Source: Actinomycetes bacterium
GTDB lineage: Bacteria > Actinomycetota > Actinomycetes > JAHEKZ01
DNA: 46,776 nt
Assembly (NCBI GenBank): GCA_024644345.1
Contig: JAHELE010000008.1
Location: 1-46,776, forward strand
Direction of reading: 5' to 3'
Shown: piece after piece, positions 7,526 to 15,846 of the stretch
Numbering within the stretch: position 1 is the stretch's first letter
How the letters are laid out: each line of letters opens with the position of its first letter
Program-made: the position numbers and the translations under genes
The notes under the pieces: model-generated
What the model was told of the DNA's origin: nothing
What the model saw: only the letters and a program-made list of their open reading frames with translations
The model's database searches: none

Positions 7526-8343
7526 CACAGAGCCTCAGTACGAGTGCCGTCGACCCGCAGCAATTCGCAGGTCAGGTGGCGATCGTCACCGGGGGTGGGA
7601 GCGGGATCGGACTGGGCATCGCTCACCGGCTGGCCGCCGGTGGCGCGCGCCTTGCGCTCATCGGCCGCAACCCAGACAAGCTGGCCAAGGCGGCGTCGGA
7701 GATCACCGCCGAGAGGATCACGACGCACTCACTCGATGTCCGCGACCACGAGGCCGTCGAGCTCGCTTTCAGTGCCATCGCCGACGAGTTCGGCGGTGTT
7801 CACATGCTGGTGAACAACGCCGCGGGCAACTTCGTCGTCCCCGCGGAGGAGATGAGTCCCAACGGTTTCAAGGCCGTGGTCGACATTGTGCTCAACGGCA
7901 GCTTCTACTGCTCACGAGCGTTTGCGCGCATCGTCAAGGAGCAGGACACCGGAGGCTCGATCCTCAACGTGATTGCCACCTATGCATGGACTGGGCACCC
8001 GGGCGTGGTGCACAGCGCCGCCGCAAAGGCAGGGGTTCAGGCCATGACCCGGACGCTTGCGGTCGAGTGGGCCAGGTTCGGGATCAGAATCAACTGCATC
8101 GCTCCTGGTCCGACCGAGACCGAGGGTGCTGGTGCTGCCCTGTGGCCAACTGAGCAAGACCGGATCAGCCTCACCAACTCCGTCCCGCTCAAGCGCTTCA
8201 CGACACCGGAAGAAGTCGCGACATCGGCTGCGTACCTTCTCTCGGACGACGCGGCCTATGTCACTGGCGACACGCTCGTTGTCGATGGCGGCCAGTGGCT
8301 CGGCAAGCAGGTGTACGGCTTCTCGGCCTCACCGTCATGGTGA
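7522..8343 (+). CDS. SDR oxidoreductase, 2,4-dienoyl-CoA reductase-like
   Basis: A 273-residue short-chain dehydrogenase. The cofactor motif TGGGSGIGLG sits near residues 22-31 and NNAAG near 98-102. The usual YxxxK is replaced by HSAAAK, while a Tyr occurs earlier in ATYAWTG. The same Tyr...Ser-x3-Lys spacing is known in mitochondrial 2,4-dienoyl-CoA reductase, so I place it in the DECR/FadH-like SDR group. It would reduce an unsaturated acyl-CoA with NADPH. The start at 7522 overlaps the previous stop; the ORF-track extension to 7381 is out-of-frame coding of the previous gene. Translation is probably coupled. Confidence 0.85.
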   Translation: MTQSLSTSAVDPQQFAGQVAIVTGGGSGIGLGIAHRLAAGGARLALIGRNPDKLAKAASEITAERITTHSLDVRDHEAVELAFSAIADEFGGVHMLVNNAAGNFVVPAEEMSPNGFKAVVDIVLNGSFYCSRAFARIVKEQDTGGSILNVIATYAWTGHPGVVHSAAAKAGVQAMTRTLAVEWARFGIRINCIAPGPTETEGAGAALWPTEQDRISLTNSVPLKRFTTPEEVATSAAYLLSDDAAYVTGDTLVVDGGQWLGKQVYGFSASPSW

Positions 8344-9974
8344 CCGCATCGACCCGTCTCACTGATGTGACGGGGGGCGAGGTGGTGGTGGCTGCGCTTG
8401 CTGCGCACGACGTGCGTGTGGTCTTCGGCATCCCTGGCACGCACAACTTGTCGGTCTTTGACGCGCTGACCCGCTACGGCATCCGAACCGTCGCGACCAC
8501 CCACGAGCAAGGGGCGGGCTACGCCGCCGACGGCTACGCACGCACATCCGGGCGTCCAGGTGTGGCGGTGGTCACCAGTGGCCCGGCGGTGTACAACGCA
8601 GCGACCGCGGTGGCGCAGGCCTACTCCGACTCCATCCCGATGTTGTTGGTCAGCCCCGGCATGCCGCGCACGTTGCCGACCGGTGGGCCCGGCTCGGGTT
8701 ACCTGCATGAGGCGAAGGACCAGTCCGGCGCCATGGACCGAATCGCCGCGCGATGCATCACGCCGACGACTCACCAGCAGATTGCTGACGCCGTGGCCGA
8801 GGCCTTCACGTTCTTCAACGCTGGACGTCCACGCCCGATTCACCTCGAAGTGCCTCTCGACCTGCTTGACGAGGTCGGCGAAGCACACCTGGTCAGGGCA
8901 GAGCCCCGGCCGAGTCTGGCGGCCGCACCGGGCGATATCGAGAAGGCGGTGCAGCTTCTCGCGTCTGCTGCACGACCGATGATCATCGCCGGTGGAGGCG
9001 CCAATCGTTCCGGAGCCGAGCTGTTGGCCGTAGCGGAGTCCCTCGGTGCCCCCATCGCCACGACCATCAACGGGACGGGTGCCATCGACAGCGATCACCC
9101 GCTGTCGCTGGGTGCGCGCTTGGGTACGCCGTCGGTCGTCGCCGCGGCCGACGATGCGGACGTGCTTCTCGTGGTGGGCGCGGAGCTCGGAAACTCCGAC
9201 ATGTGGCAGGGAATGTTGGCACCTCGCGGTCACGTCGTCCGTGTCGACATCGACGTGGAGATGGCGGCGGTGAACATCGAAGCCGACACGATGCTGGTGG
9301 GCGACGCCTTGACCGTCCTGTCGCAGATGCAGAGTGCTCTCGCTGAACGCGGCCACGACGCTCGAGGCACCTCACCCCGTGTCGAAGAGCTTCGATCGGC
9401 TGCCGTTGCCGAGGCGTCCGCCGCTGGTGCGCGCTGGCGTCCGTGGATCGATGCGATCGACGTCGGACGCGGGCCGGATGCCGTGGTCGTCACCGACAAC
9501 GCCATGTCGGTCTACTTCGGCACGATTGGTGTGCTGCCGATGCATCGGGCGGGCAGCTTTCACTTTCCGACCGGCTTCGGCACCCTCGGGTTCACCGTCC
9601 CGGTCGCGGTGGGCTCTGCGCTCGCAGCACCCGACCGCCAGATCGTGGGGATCAGCGGGGACGGCGGGTTGCTGTTCACCGCCACCGAGCTCGCGGTCGC
9701 TGCCGCGGAGCAGCTTGCGATGGCCATCGTCGTCTTCGACAACAGCGGCTACGGAGAGATCAGGGCCGAGATGCTCGAGCGGGACGAGAAGCCGACGGCA
9801 GTCGACGCACCGCCACGCGACCTTGTGCTGCTCGCTCAGGCTCTCGGTGCCCGGGGTTTGCGGGTCGACTCGCCCCACCAGCTGGTCGAAGAGCTACGTC
9901 GCTCGGCGTCCTACCCGGGTCCGTCGGTCCTGGTCGTCTCCGAACCTGCTCCTCCGGAAGGATCACCGCGGTGA
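8337..9974 (+). CDS. ThDP-dependent enzyme, acetolactate synthase / 2-ketoacid decarboxylase-like
   Basis: A 545-residue enzyme with the three-domain POX/AHAS layout. The N-terminal Pyr domain has GIPGTHN and the catalytic Glu in THEQGAGYAADGYAR (Glu57). A middle Rossmann-like domain includes IIAGGGANRSGAELL. The C-terminal PP domain has the ThDP motif from GDGG (about 439) to DNSGYGE (about 470). It is probably not the biosynthetic AHAS: no small subunit is adjacent and the neighbours are catabolic. Members such as AruI decarboxylate amino-acid-derived 2-oxo acids, which fits the dehydrogenase next door. ATG at 8337 overlaps the SDR stop by seven bases; GTG at 8340 is an alternative. Confidence 0.85.
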   Translation: MVTASTRLTDVTGGEVVVAALAAHDVRVVFGIPGTHNLSVFDALTRYGIRTVATTHEQGAGYAADGYARTSGRPGVAVVTSGPAVYNAATAVAQAYSDSIPMLLVSPGMPRTLPTGGPGSGYLHEAKDQSGAMDRIAARCITPTTHQQIADAVAEAFTFFNAGRPRPIHLEVPLDLLDEVGEAHLVRAEPRPSLAAAPGDIEKAVQLLASAARPMIIAGGGANRSGAELLAVAESLGAPIATTINGTGAIDSDHPLSLGARLGTPSVVAAADDADVLLVVGAELGNSDMWQGMLAPRGHVVRVDIDVEMAAVNIEADTMLVGDALTVLSQMQSALAERGHDARGTSPRVEELRSAAVAEASAAGARWRPWIDAIDVGRGPDAVVVTDNAMSVYFGTIGVLPMHRAGSFHFPTGFGTLGFTVPVAVGSALAAPDRQIVGISGDGGLLFTATELAVAAAEQLAMAIVVFDNSGYGEIRAEMLERDEKPTAVDAPPRDLVLLAQALGARGLRVDSPHQLVEELRRSASYPGPSVLVVSEPAPPEGSPR

Positions 9975-11179
9975 GCGCACACCACTCCTACCTCGAGCTG
10001 ACCTGGACCGACGAGGTCACGGGCATCAAGGGCTACGTCGTGATCGACACCCTGAGCCGCGGTGTAGCCGGTGGGGGCCTCCGCATGCGTGATGGCGTCA
10101 CCTTGGACGAGGTGCGCGACCTCGCACAGGCGATGACCCTGAAAGAGGCAGTCGTCTACTCGCCGGGGGATCGGTACATCCCGCTCGGCGGTGCGAAGGG
10201 TGGCATCGACTGTGACCCCTACGACCCGAGGTCCCGTGAGGTGCTCGGTCGGTTCGGCCGGGCCATGAAGCCGCTGATCGAGGCGCTCTTCGCCACGGGA
10301 GAAGACTTCGGCGTTCGCCAGGACGTGATCGACGAGGTCTTCGCCGAGGAAGGCATCCGCTCGTCGGCCGAGTCGGCTCTCGCCCTGGTCGACGACGGAG
10401 CCGATGCCGCATACGAGCGGCTCAAGGCGGCCTTCTCCCAGTCAGTCGACGGGATCGGCCTCGGTGAGCTGGTCGGCGGCTACGGCGTCGCTGAGACCGC
10501 GCTTGCGGCGCTGGCGTTCCGAGGTTGCGACATCCGCTCCTCAACCGCCGTCATCCAGGGGTTCGGCTCGATGGGAGGCGCGACGGCGCGCTACCTCGCG
10601 GCCGCAGGCGTGCGGGTTGTCGGCATCTCAGACCGCGAGGGGTTCGTCTACAACCCACGCGGTCTTGACGTCGAGCAGCTGCTGGCCACCCGCGATGTGT
10701 TCGGGGTCATCGACCGGTCTGTTCTCAGGGCAGACGACGAGATTCGCCCGGCTGATGACTGGATCGGCATCGAGACGGACGTCCTCGTTCCGGCTGCCAT
10801 GTCGTACGTCATTGACTCCGGCAACGTGGGTCAGGTGCGCGCCGGCGTCATCTGTGAGGCGGCGAACGTGGCGACCCTCCCGGACGCTGAGGCCGAGCTC
10901 GGTAGGCGCGGCGTGACGATCGTCCCTGACTTCGTGGCCAACGTCGGAACGAACGCGTGGTGGTGGTGGATCGCGTTCGCCGACATCGAGCCGAGTGCGG
11001 ACAGCTCCTTCGCCAAGATCAGCAGCGTTCTGCGCCCCCTCACCCGCGAGCTGCTCGAACGGGCCCGTCGAGATGGGGTCTCGTCCCGTGAGGCTGCCAA
11101 GCTGATCTCAGAGGAGAAGCGTGCTCTCGTGGCCGAGCACTACCCCACCTCGGTCAAGTCAGCCGCGGTGGTGCGCTGA
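9971..11179 (+). CDS. Glu/Leu/Phe/Val dehydrogenase family amino-acid dehydrogenase
   Basis: A 402-residue NAD(P)-dependent oxidative deaminase. The N-terminal domain has the substrate and catalytic lysines in MTLKEA and PLGGAKGGIDCDP (about residues 55-80). The C-terminal nucleotide domain has the dinucleotide motif QGFGSMGG (about 196-203), CEAANVATLPDAE, and FVANVGTNAWWWW. It should convert an L-amino acid to a 2-oxo acid and ammonia. GTG at 9971 overlaps the ThDP enzyme stop (GTGA). The ORF-track version from 9443 includes a long wrong-frame extension. Adjacency to the ThDP enzyme suggests the 2-oxo acid is handed on for decarboxylation; this is inference. Confidence 0.88.
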   Translation: MSAHHSYLELTWTDEVTGIKGYVVIDTLSRGVAGGGLRMRDGVTLDEVRDLAQAMTLKEAVVYSPGDRYIPLGGAKGGIDCDPYDPRSREVLGRFGRAMKPLIEALFATGEDFGVRQDVIDEVFAEEGIRSSAESALALVDDGADAAYERLKAAFSQSVDGIGLGELVGGYGVAETALAALAFRGCDIRSSTAVIQGFGSMGGATARYLAAAGVRVVGISDREGFVYNPRGLDVEQLLATRDVFGVIDRSVLRADDEIRPADDWIGIETDVLVPAAMSYVIDSGNVGQVRAGVICEAANVATLPDAEAELGRRGVTIVPDFVANVGTNAWWWWIAFADIEPSADSSFAKISSVLRPLTRELLERARRDGVSSREAAKLISEEKRALVAEHYPTSVKSAAVVR

Positions 11180-13278
11180 TGTCGACATCGGGCGATGCCG
11201 ATCGACTCATCGAACGGCATGCCGCGCTGGAGGCTCTGTTCGCTCCCACGAGCGTTGCCGTGATCGGAGCGAGTGACGACATCCGCAAGTGGGGCAACTG
11301 GCTGGCCAAGGGGGCGCTGGCCGGACCGGTACCGGTCCATCTCGTCAATGCCAGGGCGGATGTCGTGCTGGGCCTGCCGGCAGTGCCTTCTCTGGTCGGG
11401 GCGGGGCTGAGCGCAGACCTTGCCGTCGTCGCCGTACCCGCGGCGGCCTTCGAGTCAGCCGTCGACGACGCCTTGGCGGCCGGCGCCAGAGCCATCGTGG
11501 GCATCAGCGCTGGGCTTGGCGAGTCGGGTGCTGAGGGGCAGGCCCGCGAGCGCGCGGTGGTCGAGCGTGTACGCGCGGCCGGCGCAGTGCTTCTGGGGCC
11601 GAACTGCTTGGGGGTGTTCGACGCCTCGTCCGGACTGTCCTTGACGTCCAACCCGCTGCCGCTCGGTGATGTCGCGTTCATCTCGCAGAGTGGAAATCTT
11701 TCGCTCGAGCTGGCGCAGCTGCTGTCCGACCACGGCCTCGGGTTCTCCCGGTTCGCCAGCTTGGGCAACCAGGCCCACCTGGATGCCGCTGATCTCGTCG
11801 AGGCGAGCGCTTCCCATGACGGCACCGACGTCATCGCGGTCTACTGCGAAGACTTCCGCGACGGCCGACGCTTCGCGCAGGTGGCACTGGACGCCCGGCG
11901 CCGCGGCAAGTCGGTCGTCCTGCTGACGGTCGGCGCGAGTGAGGCGTCGGCTCGGCAGGCGTCCTCGCACACGGCGTCATTGGTGTCCCCGTCCGACGTG
12001 GTGGATGCCGCCTGCGCGGCCGGTGGGATCGTGCGCGTGAACACGCCCTCGCAGATGGCCGACGCGATTGCGTTGCTTCGCAAGAACCCGGCCGCCTCCG
12101 GCCGGCGAGTTGCGATCATCACCGATGGAGGGGGACACGCGTCGATCGCCGCCGACGTCGCCGAGTCCGTAGACCTCGAGGTTGTGCACTTCTCGGCTGG
12201 TCTGGCGTCGACGGTGGCGGCCGAGCTTCCCGCTGCCGCTACCAGCGTGAACCCGATCGACGTGGCAGGTGGCGGGGAGCAGGATCTCTCGTGCTTCGGC
12301 AGGATCACCTCGTCGGTCCTGGCCAGCGGCGAGGTGGACGCCATGGTGGTCAGTGGCTACTTCGGTGGCTACGGACAGTACGGTCCGGCGCTGGCCGAGC
12401 TGGAGGTGCAGACCGCGACCGCCCTCGCGGCGGCCGTGGGTGCGCACGGCCGGCCCTTGCTGGTGCACTCGATGTTTCCGCAGAGCCCGGCGGCGACAGA
12501 GCTCCGTGCACACGGGGTGCCGGTCTACCGGACGATCGAGGGCGCCATCGGCGCGCTCAGCGAGACCGCGGGCGTCGGCCCTGCCACCCTCGAGCCGCTC
12601 CCCGATCCAGAGCCGCCGCTGGAGGGTTTCGGCTACTGGGAGGTCCGGTCAGCGTTGATGGATGCCGGCGTGGCGTTCCCCGAGGCCCATCTCGTGTCGA
12701 CACTTGATGAGTTCGAGCGTGTGGTGCCGGTTGTGACGTACCCGGTGGTGCTCAAGGCCATGGGTCTGCTGCACAAGACCGACGTCGGCGGCGTCCGGCT
12801 GGGGATCGCTGACGCCGATGAGCTGCGCGCTGAGTACGGCGCGATGGTCGAGCGGTTGGCTCCACCGGCGGTCACCATCGAGCAGATGGTCGACACGGGG
12901 GCTGGGGTTGAGCTGATCGTCGGCGTGCGACGTGATGAGAGGTTCGGGCCGGTCGCGATGGTTGGTGGTGGGGGGATCCTCACCGAGGTGCTCGACGATG
13001 TCGCCACGTCCCTGGCGCCGATGGATGCCGACAGGGCGCTGCAGCTGCTGACGTCCCTGCGGTCGTCGGCCCTGCTCCATGGTGTCCGCGGCCGACCTGC
13101 GGTCGACCTGCAGGCGGTCGCTGAGCAAGTGGCCGCGATCACTCGCTTCGCCTCCGCCCACCCCGAGATCAAAGACTTCGAGGTCAACCCACTGCTCGCT
13201 ACCGCGAATGGTGCGGTAGCGCTCGATGCACGAGCGATCGCCATCGGCGACGTCGACCATCACATCAAGGAGACATAG
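11179..13278 (+). CDS. ADP-forming acyl-CoA synthetase (acetate-CoA ligase family)
   Basis: A 699-residue fused alpha-beta protein. Order of parts: CoA-binding domain (SVAVIGASDD near residue 20), succinyl-CoA-ligase-like domains (FISQSGNLSLELAQLL near 165; ITDGGGHASIAAD near 315), and an ATP-grasp beta domain from about 480 (YPVVLKAMGLLHKTDVGGV, EVNPLL near 675). Such enzymes interconvert acyl-CoA plus ADP and acid plus ATP, so it could activate an acid or harvest ATP from the pathway's end product. The start shares one base with the previous stop (TGATG). There is no GNAT domain, so it is not a Pat-type acetyltransferase. Confidence 0.88.
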   Translation: MSTSGDADRLIERHAALEALFAPTSVAVIGASDDIRKWGNWLAKGALAGPVPVHLVNARADVVLGLPAVPSLVGAGLSADLAVVAVPAAAFESAVDDALAAGARAIVGISAGLGESGAEGQARERAVVERVRAAGAVLLGPNCLGVFDASSGLSLTSNPLPLGDVAFISQSGNLSLELAQLLSDHGLGFSRFASLGNQAHLDAADLVEASASHDGTDVIAVYCEDFRDGRRFAQVALDARRRGKSVVLLTVGASEASARQASSHTASLVSPSDVVDAACAAGGIVRVNTPSQMADAIALLRKNPAASGRRVAIITDGGGHASIAADVAESVDLEVVHFSAGLASTVAAELPAAATSVNPIDVAGGGEQDLSCFGRITSSVLASGEVDAMVVSGYFGGYGQYGPALAELEVQTATALAAAVGAHGRPLLVHSMFPQSPAATELRAHGVPVYRTIEGAIGALSETAGVGPATLEPLPDPEPPLEGFGYWEVRSALMDAGVAFPEAHLVSTLDEFERVVPVVTYPVVLKAMGLLHKTDVGGVRLGIADADELRAEYGAMVERLAPPAVTIEQMVDTGAGVELIVGVRRDERFGPVAMVGGGGILTEVLDDVATSLAPMDADRALQLLTSLRSSALLHGVRGRPAVDLQAVAEQVAAITRFASAHPEIKDFEVNPLLATANGAVALDARAIAIGDVDHHIKET

Positions 13279-13284
13279 CCGGTC

Positions 13285-14463
13285 ATGGACTTCAGCTACA
13301 CCCCTGAGCAGCAGCACCTGATGGCTCGGGTTCGTGAGCTCGCCACCTTCATCGAGCCATTTGAGCTCGAGTGTGAGATGAACAACGGGCTCACAGACCA
13401 GGCGCACACATCGATCCGCCAAGCTGTGCTCGACGCTGGCCTGCAGGCGGTCAACATGCCCAAGGAGTGGGGCGGTGCCGGGCTCAGCACCATGGAGCAG
13501 ATCCTGTACCACGAGGGTCTGGGTCGGTTGACGAACGCACTGTGGGACACGGTGTGGCGGCCGGCCAATGCGCTGAAGGCGTGCACGCCTGAACAGCGTG
13601 AGCGATACCTGCTGCCAGGCATCCGCGGCGAACGACGAGACGCCATCGCCGTCACCGAGGAGCACGCCGGCTCCGACCCGCTGGCCATGACCACCACCGC
13701 CAAACGCGAGGGTGATCGCTACGTGATCAACGGTGAGAAGTGGTTCGTCACCGTCGGAGACGTGGCTGACTTCATCCTGACGTTGGCCTGGGTGGATGAC
13801 CGGCCGACGCTCTTTATCGTCGATCGCGACACGCCGGGGCTATCGGTCAAACGCACTCCCAAGTACACCCACACATTTGTGTACGAACACCCCGAGTTCG
13901 TCTACGACAACGTCGAGGTGGGCCAGGGGCAGATCCTGGGCGAGATCGGTCAGGGCTACGACCTGATCCGCGACTGGTTCGTCGAAGAGCGACTGATGAT
14001 CGGGGCGCGGACGGTAGGAGCGGCCACCCGCGCGATCGAGGAGTCAGTCGACTTCGCCACCGGTCGTATCCAGGGCGGTGGTCCGTTGGTCACGCACCAG
14101 CTGATCCAGGCGATGCTGGCCGACATGATCGTCGACACCACCGGTGCCCGCACGCTGGTCTACCAGGTGGGCTGCGAGATCGACGCGGGTCAGCTCGACC
14201 GCAAGACCCTGCACGCCAAGGCCGCGGTCGTGAAGCTGGCCGCGTCCGAGGCAGCAGGTCGGGTGGTCGACCGAGCCGTCCAGATCCACGGAGGGCGCGG
14301 CTACATGCGCGACTTCGCCGTCGAGCGCCTGTACCGCGAGCTGCGGGTCGACCGTGTGTGGGAGGGCACCTCTGAGATCCAGCGCCTGATCATCGGCAAC
14401 GAGATCGCCAAGCGAGGAGTCGCCGGACTGCTGACGTTCCCCAGCCAGGAGCCCGCCGCCTGA
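13285..14463 (+). CDS. Acyl-CoA dehydrogenase (second of the operon)
   Basis: A 392-residue FAD enzyme. Visible marks are the N-terminal YTPEQQHLMARVRELA helix, VTEEHAGSDPLAM near residue 130, IHGGRGYMRDFAVERLYRE near 335, and VWEGTSEIQRLIIG with the catalytic Glu near 360. It is clearly divergent from the first dehydrogenase in the operon, so the two probably act on different acyl-CoAs rather than being redundant copies. ATG at 13285 follows AAGGAGA and lies six bases after the previous stop. It is the last gene of the unit, convergent with the thioesterase gene seven bases away. Confidence 0.9.
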   Translation: MDFSYTPEQQHLMARVRELATFIEPFELECEMNNGLTDQAHTSIRQAVLDAGLQAVNMPKEWGGAGLSTMEQILYHEGLGRLTNALWDTVWRPANALKACTPEQRERYLLPGIRGERRDAIAVTEEHAGSDPLAMTTTAKREGDRYVINGEKWFVTVGDVADFILTLAWVDDRPTLFIVDRDTPGLSVKRTPKYTHTFVYEHPEFVYDNVEVGQGQILGEIGQGYDLIRDWFVEERLMIGARTVGAATRAIEESVDFATGRIQGGGPLVTHQLIQAMLADMIVDTTGARTLVYQVGCEIDAGQLDRKTLHAKAAVVKLAASEAAGRVVDRAVQIHGGRGYMRDFAVERLYRELRVDRVWEGTSEIQRLIIGNEIAKRGVAGLLTFPSQEPAA

Positions 14464-14470
14464 CCTGGGC

Positions 14471-14884
14471 TCAGAAGGCGATGCCGGCGGCTTCGTCGGC
14501 TTCGAGCGCGCCTTCGATCAGCGCGATCTCGTCAGTGGTGAGTGGACGCGAGCGGCCAGTGGCGGTGTCGCGGGGGACTACGACGGCCCCGCCCTCGGCG
14601 GCCAGTGACCCGTCCGGCTTCAGGACGACCTCACGACTGCGGACACTTGACCTGCCGAAGCCCACCACGCGACTGCGGACCGTCACCTCGCCGTCGTCCT
14701 GGGTCACCTCGTTGCGGAAGTCGATGTCGACATGGGCAAGGACGAAGTCGAGTGCTTCGGGGCCGAACAGCGCGACCATGACGTTGTCGCGTGCCTCTTC
14801 GAAGTAGTTGAGGTAAACGGCGTTGTTCACGTGCTGGTAGGCGTCCATGTCTGCCCACCGCACCCGAATAGTGACCTGTTCCAT
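14471..14884 (-). CDS. Acyl-CoA thioesterase, 4-hydroxybenzoyl-CoA thioesterase (hot-dog) family
   Basis: A 137-residue single hot-dog protein, the usual size. The active-site motif appears as WADMDAYQHVNNAVYLNYFEEAR (about residues 10-32) with Asp14, His18 and Asn20. It hydrolyses an acyl-CoA thioester in the cytosol. I start at ATG 14884 (upstream AAGG); the 29-residue ORF-track extension overlaps the upstream methyltransferase gene. It follows that gene by ten bases on the same strand and is probably cotranscribed with it. It is convergent with the catabolic operon, so a joint role with it is possible but not shown. Confidence 0.88.
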   Translation of the reverse strand: MEQVTIRVRWADMDAYQHVNNAVYLNYFEEARDNVMVALFGPEALDFVLAHVDIDFRNEVTQDDGEVTVRSRVVGFGRSSVRSREVVLKPDGSLAAEGGAVVVPRDTATGRSRPLTTDEIALIEGALEADEAAGIAF

Positions 14885-14894
14885 CCGGGTGACC

Positions 14895-15806
14895 TTACTG
14901 GGCGAGCTGTACAGCCATCGCCGAGATGTCGCTGGGGGTGACCCGACAGCAGCCCCCGACCAGACGAGCACCTTCGGCGGTCCAGCGGCCGACGGGGAAG
15001 ACCGCAGCGGACTCTGCGCTCACCCACGCGCGGTTGGCGGCGTCCCATCCCTCACCGCTGTTTGGGTAGATCACCACGGGCTTGCCCGACAGCGCTGCCG
15101 TCGCTACCGCCTCGGTGGCGTCGCTGGGTGTGGAGCAGTTGACCCCGAACGCGAACACCTCGTCGACATCGTTGACCATGGTGGCGATGTCGACCAGAGG
15201 CTCACCTGATCTCGTGCGTGATCCTTCGATCGACACCGACACCCAGGAGTCGATTCCCGTGCCGTCGATCTCTGTCAGCACGGCCTCGACCTCGTACGCG
15301 TTCGGCAAGGTCTCGAAGGCCAGGACGTCGGCCCCGGCACTGGCCAAGATCTCGAGTCTGGGACGGTGGAAGTCCCTCAGCTCGCCGACGCTGAGCCCGT
15401 ACCGGCCGTGATACTCCGAGCCATCGGCGAGCATGGCCCCATAGGGGCCGAGCGAGGCGGCCACCCAGGTGGGGCGGCCGGACACCTCGGTTGCGGCTTC
15501 GCGGGCCAGGGACACACCTCTGCGCATGAGCTCGACGGTGTCTGCTCGCTCGATTCCGTGCGCCGCGAACCCGTCGAACGTTGCTTGGTAGGTCGCGGTC
15601 GTTGCCACCTCTGCTCCGGCAGCGAAGAAGGCGCGATGCGCGTCCACGATCGCAGCAGGTTGGTCGATCAGCATCTGTGCTGACCACAGATCACCGGAGA
15701 TGTCGTGACCGAGCAGCTCAAGCGTCGTGGCGAGCCCACCGTCGATCAGAACGGGGCGACGCATGAGCGTCTGTCTCAGCGACGTGGCCGGTACGAGGGA
15801 GGACAT
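14895..15806 (-). CDS. mmuM: Homocysteine S-methyltransferase family protein
   Basis: A 303-residue (beta/alpha)8 methyltransferase of the MmuM/Hcy-binding type. LIDGGLATTLE lies near residue 19, TATYQAT near 69, and the zinc cysteines are in GVNCS (about 223) and VGGCCRV (about 286). It moves a methyl group from S-methylmethionine or S-adenosylmethionine to homocysteine, giving methionine. The family is known to act without cobalamin or folate. I choose ATG 15806; a longer start at 15887 adds a low-complexity, Arg-rich tail that overlaps the upstream gene. I see no SAM riboswitch in the 40-base gap upstream. Confidence 0.85.
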   Translation of the reverse strand: MSSLVPATSLRQTLMRRPVLIDGGLATTLELLGHDISGDLWSAQMLIDQPAAIVDAHRAFFAAGAEVATTATYQATFDGFAAHGIERADTVELMRRGVSLAREAATEVSGRPTWVAASLGPYGAMLADGSEYHGRYGLSVGELRDFHRPRLEILASAGADVLAFETLPNAYEVEAVLTEIDGTGIDSWVSVSIEGSRTRSGEPLVDIATMVNDVDEVFAFGVNCSTPSDATEAVATAALSGKPVVIYPNSGEGWDAANRAWVSAESAAVFPVGRWTAEGARLVGGCCRVTPSDISAMAVQLAQ

Positions 15807-15846
15807 CTGCTCAGGATAGGGATCCCCATTCAGACCCTCGGATGCG

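Noticed and set aside
9443-9970. N-terminal extension of the amino-acid dehydrogenase in the ORF track
   Set aside because: It is an out-of-frame reading of the ThDP enzyme gene; the family N-terminus begins at the GTG at 9971.
15807-15846. SAM riboswitch before the homocysteine methyltransferase gene
   Set aside because: Only 40 bases separate it from the upstream gene and no S-box features are visible.
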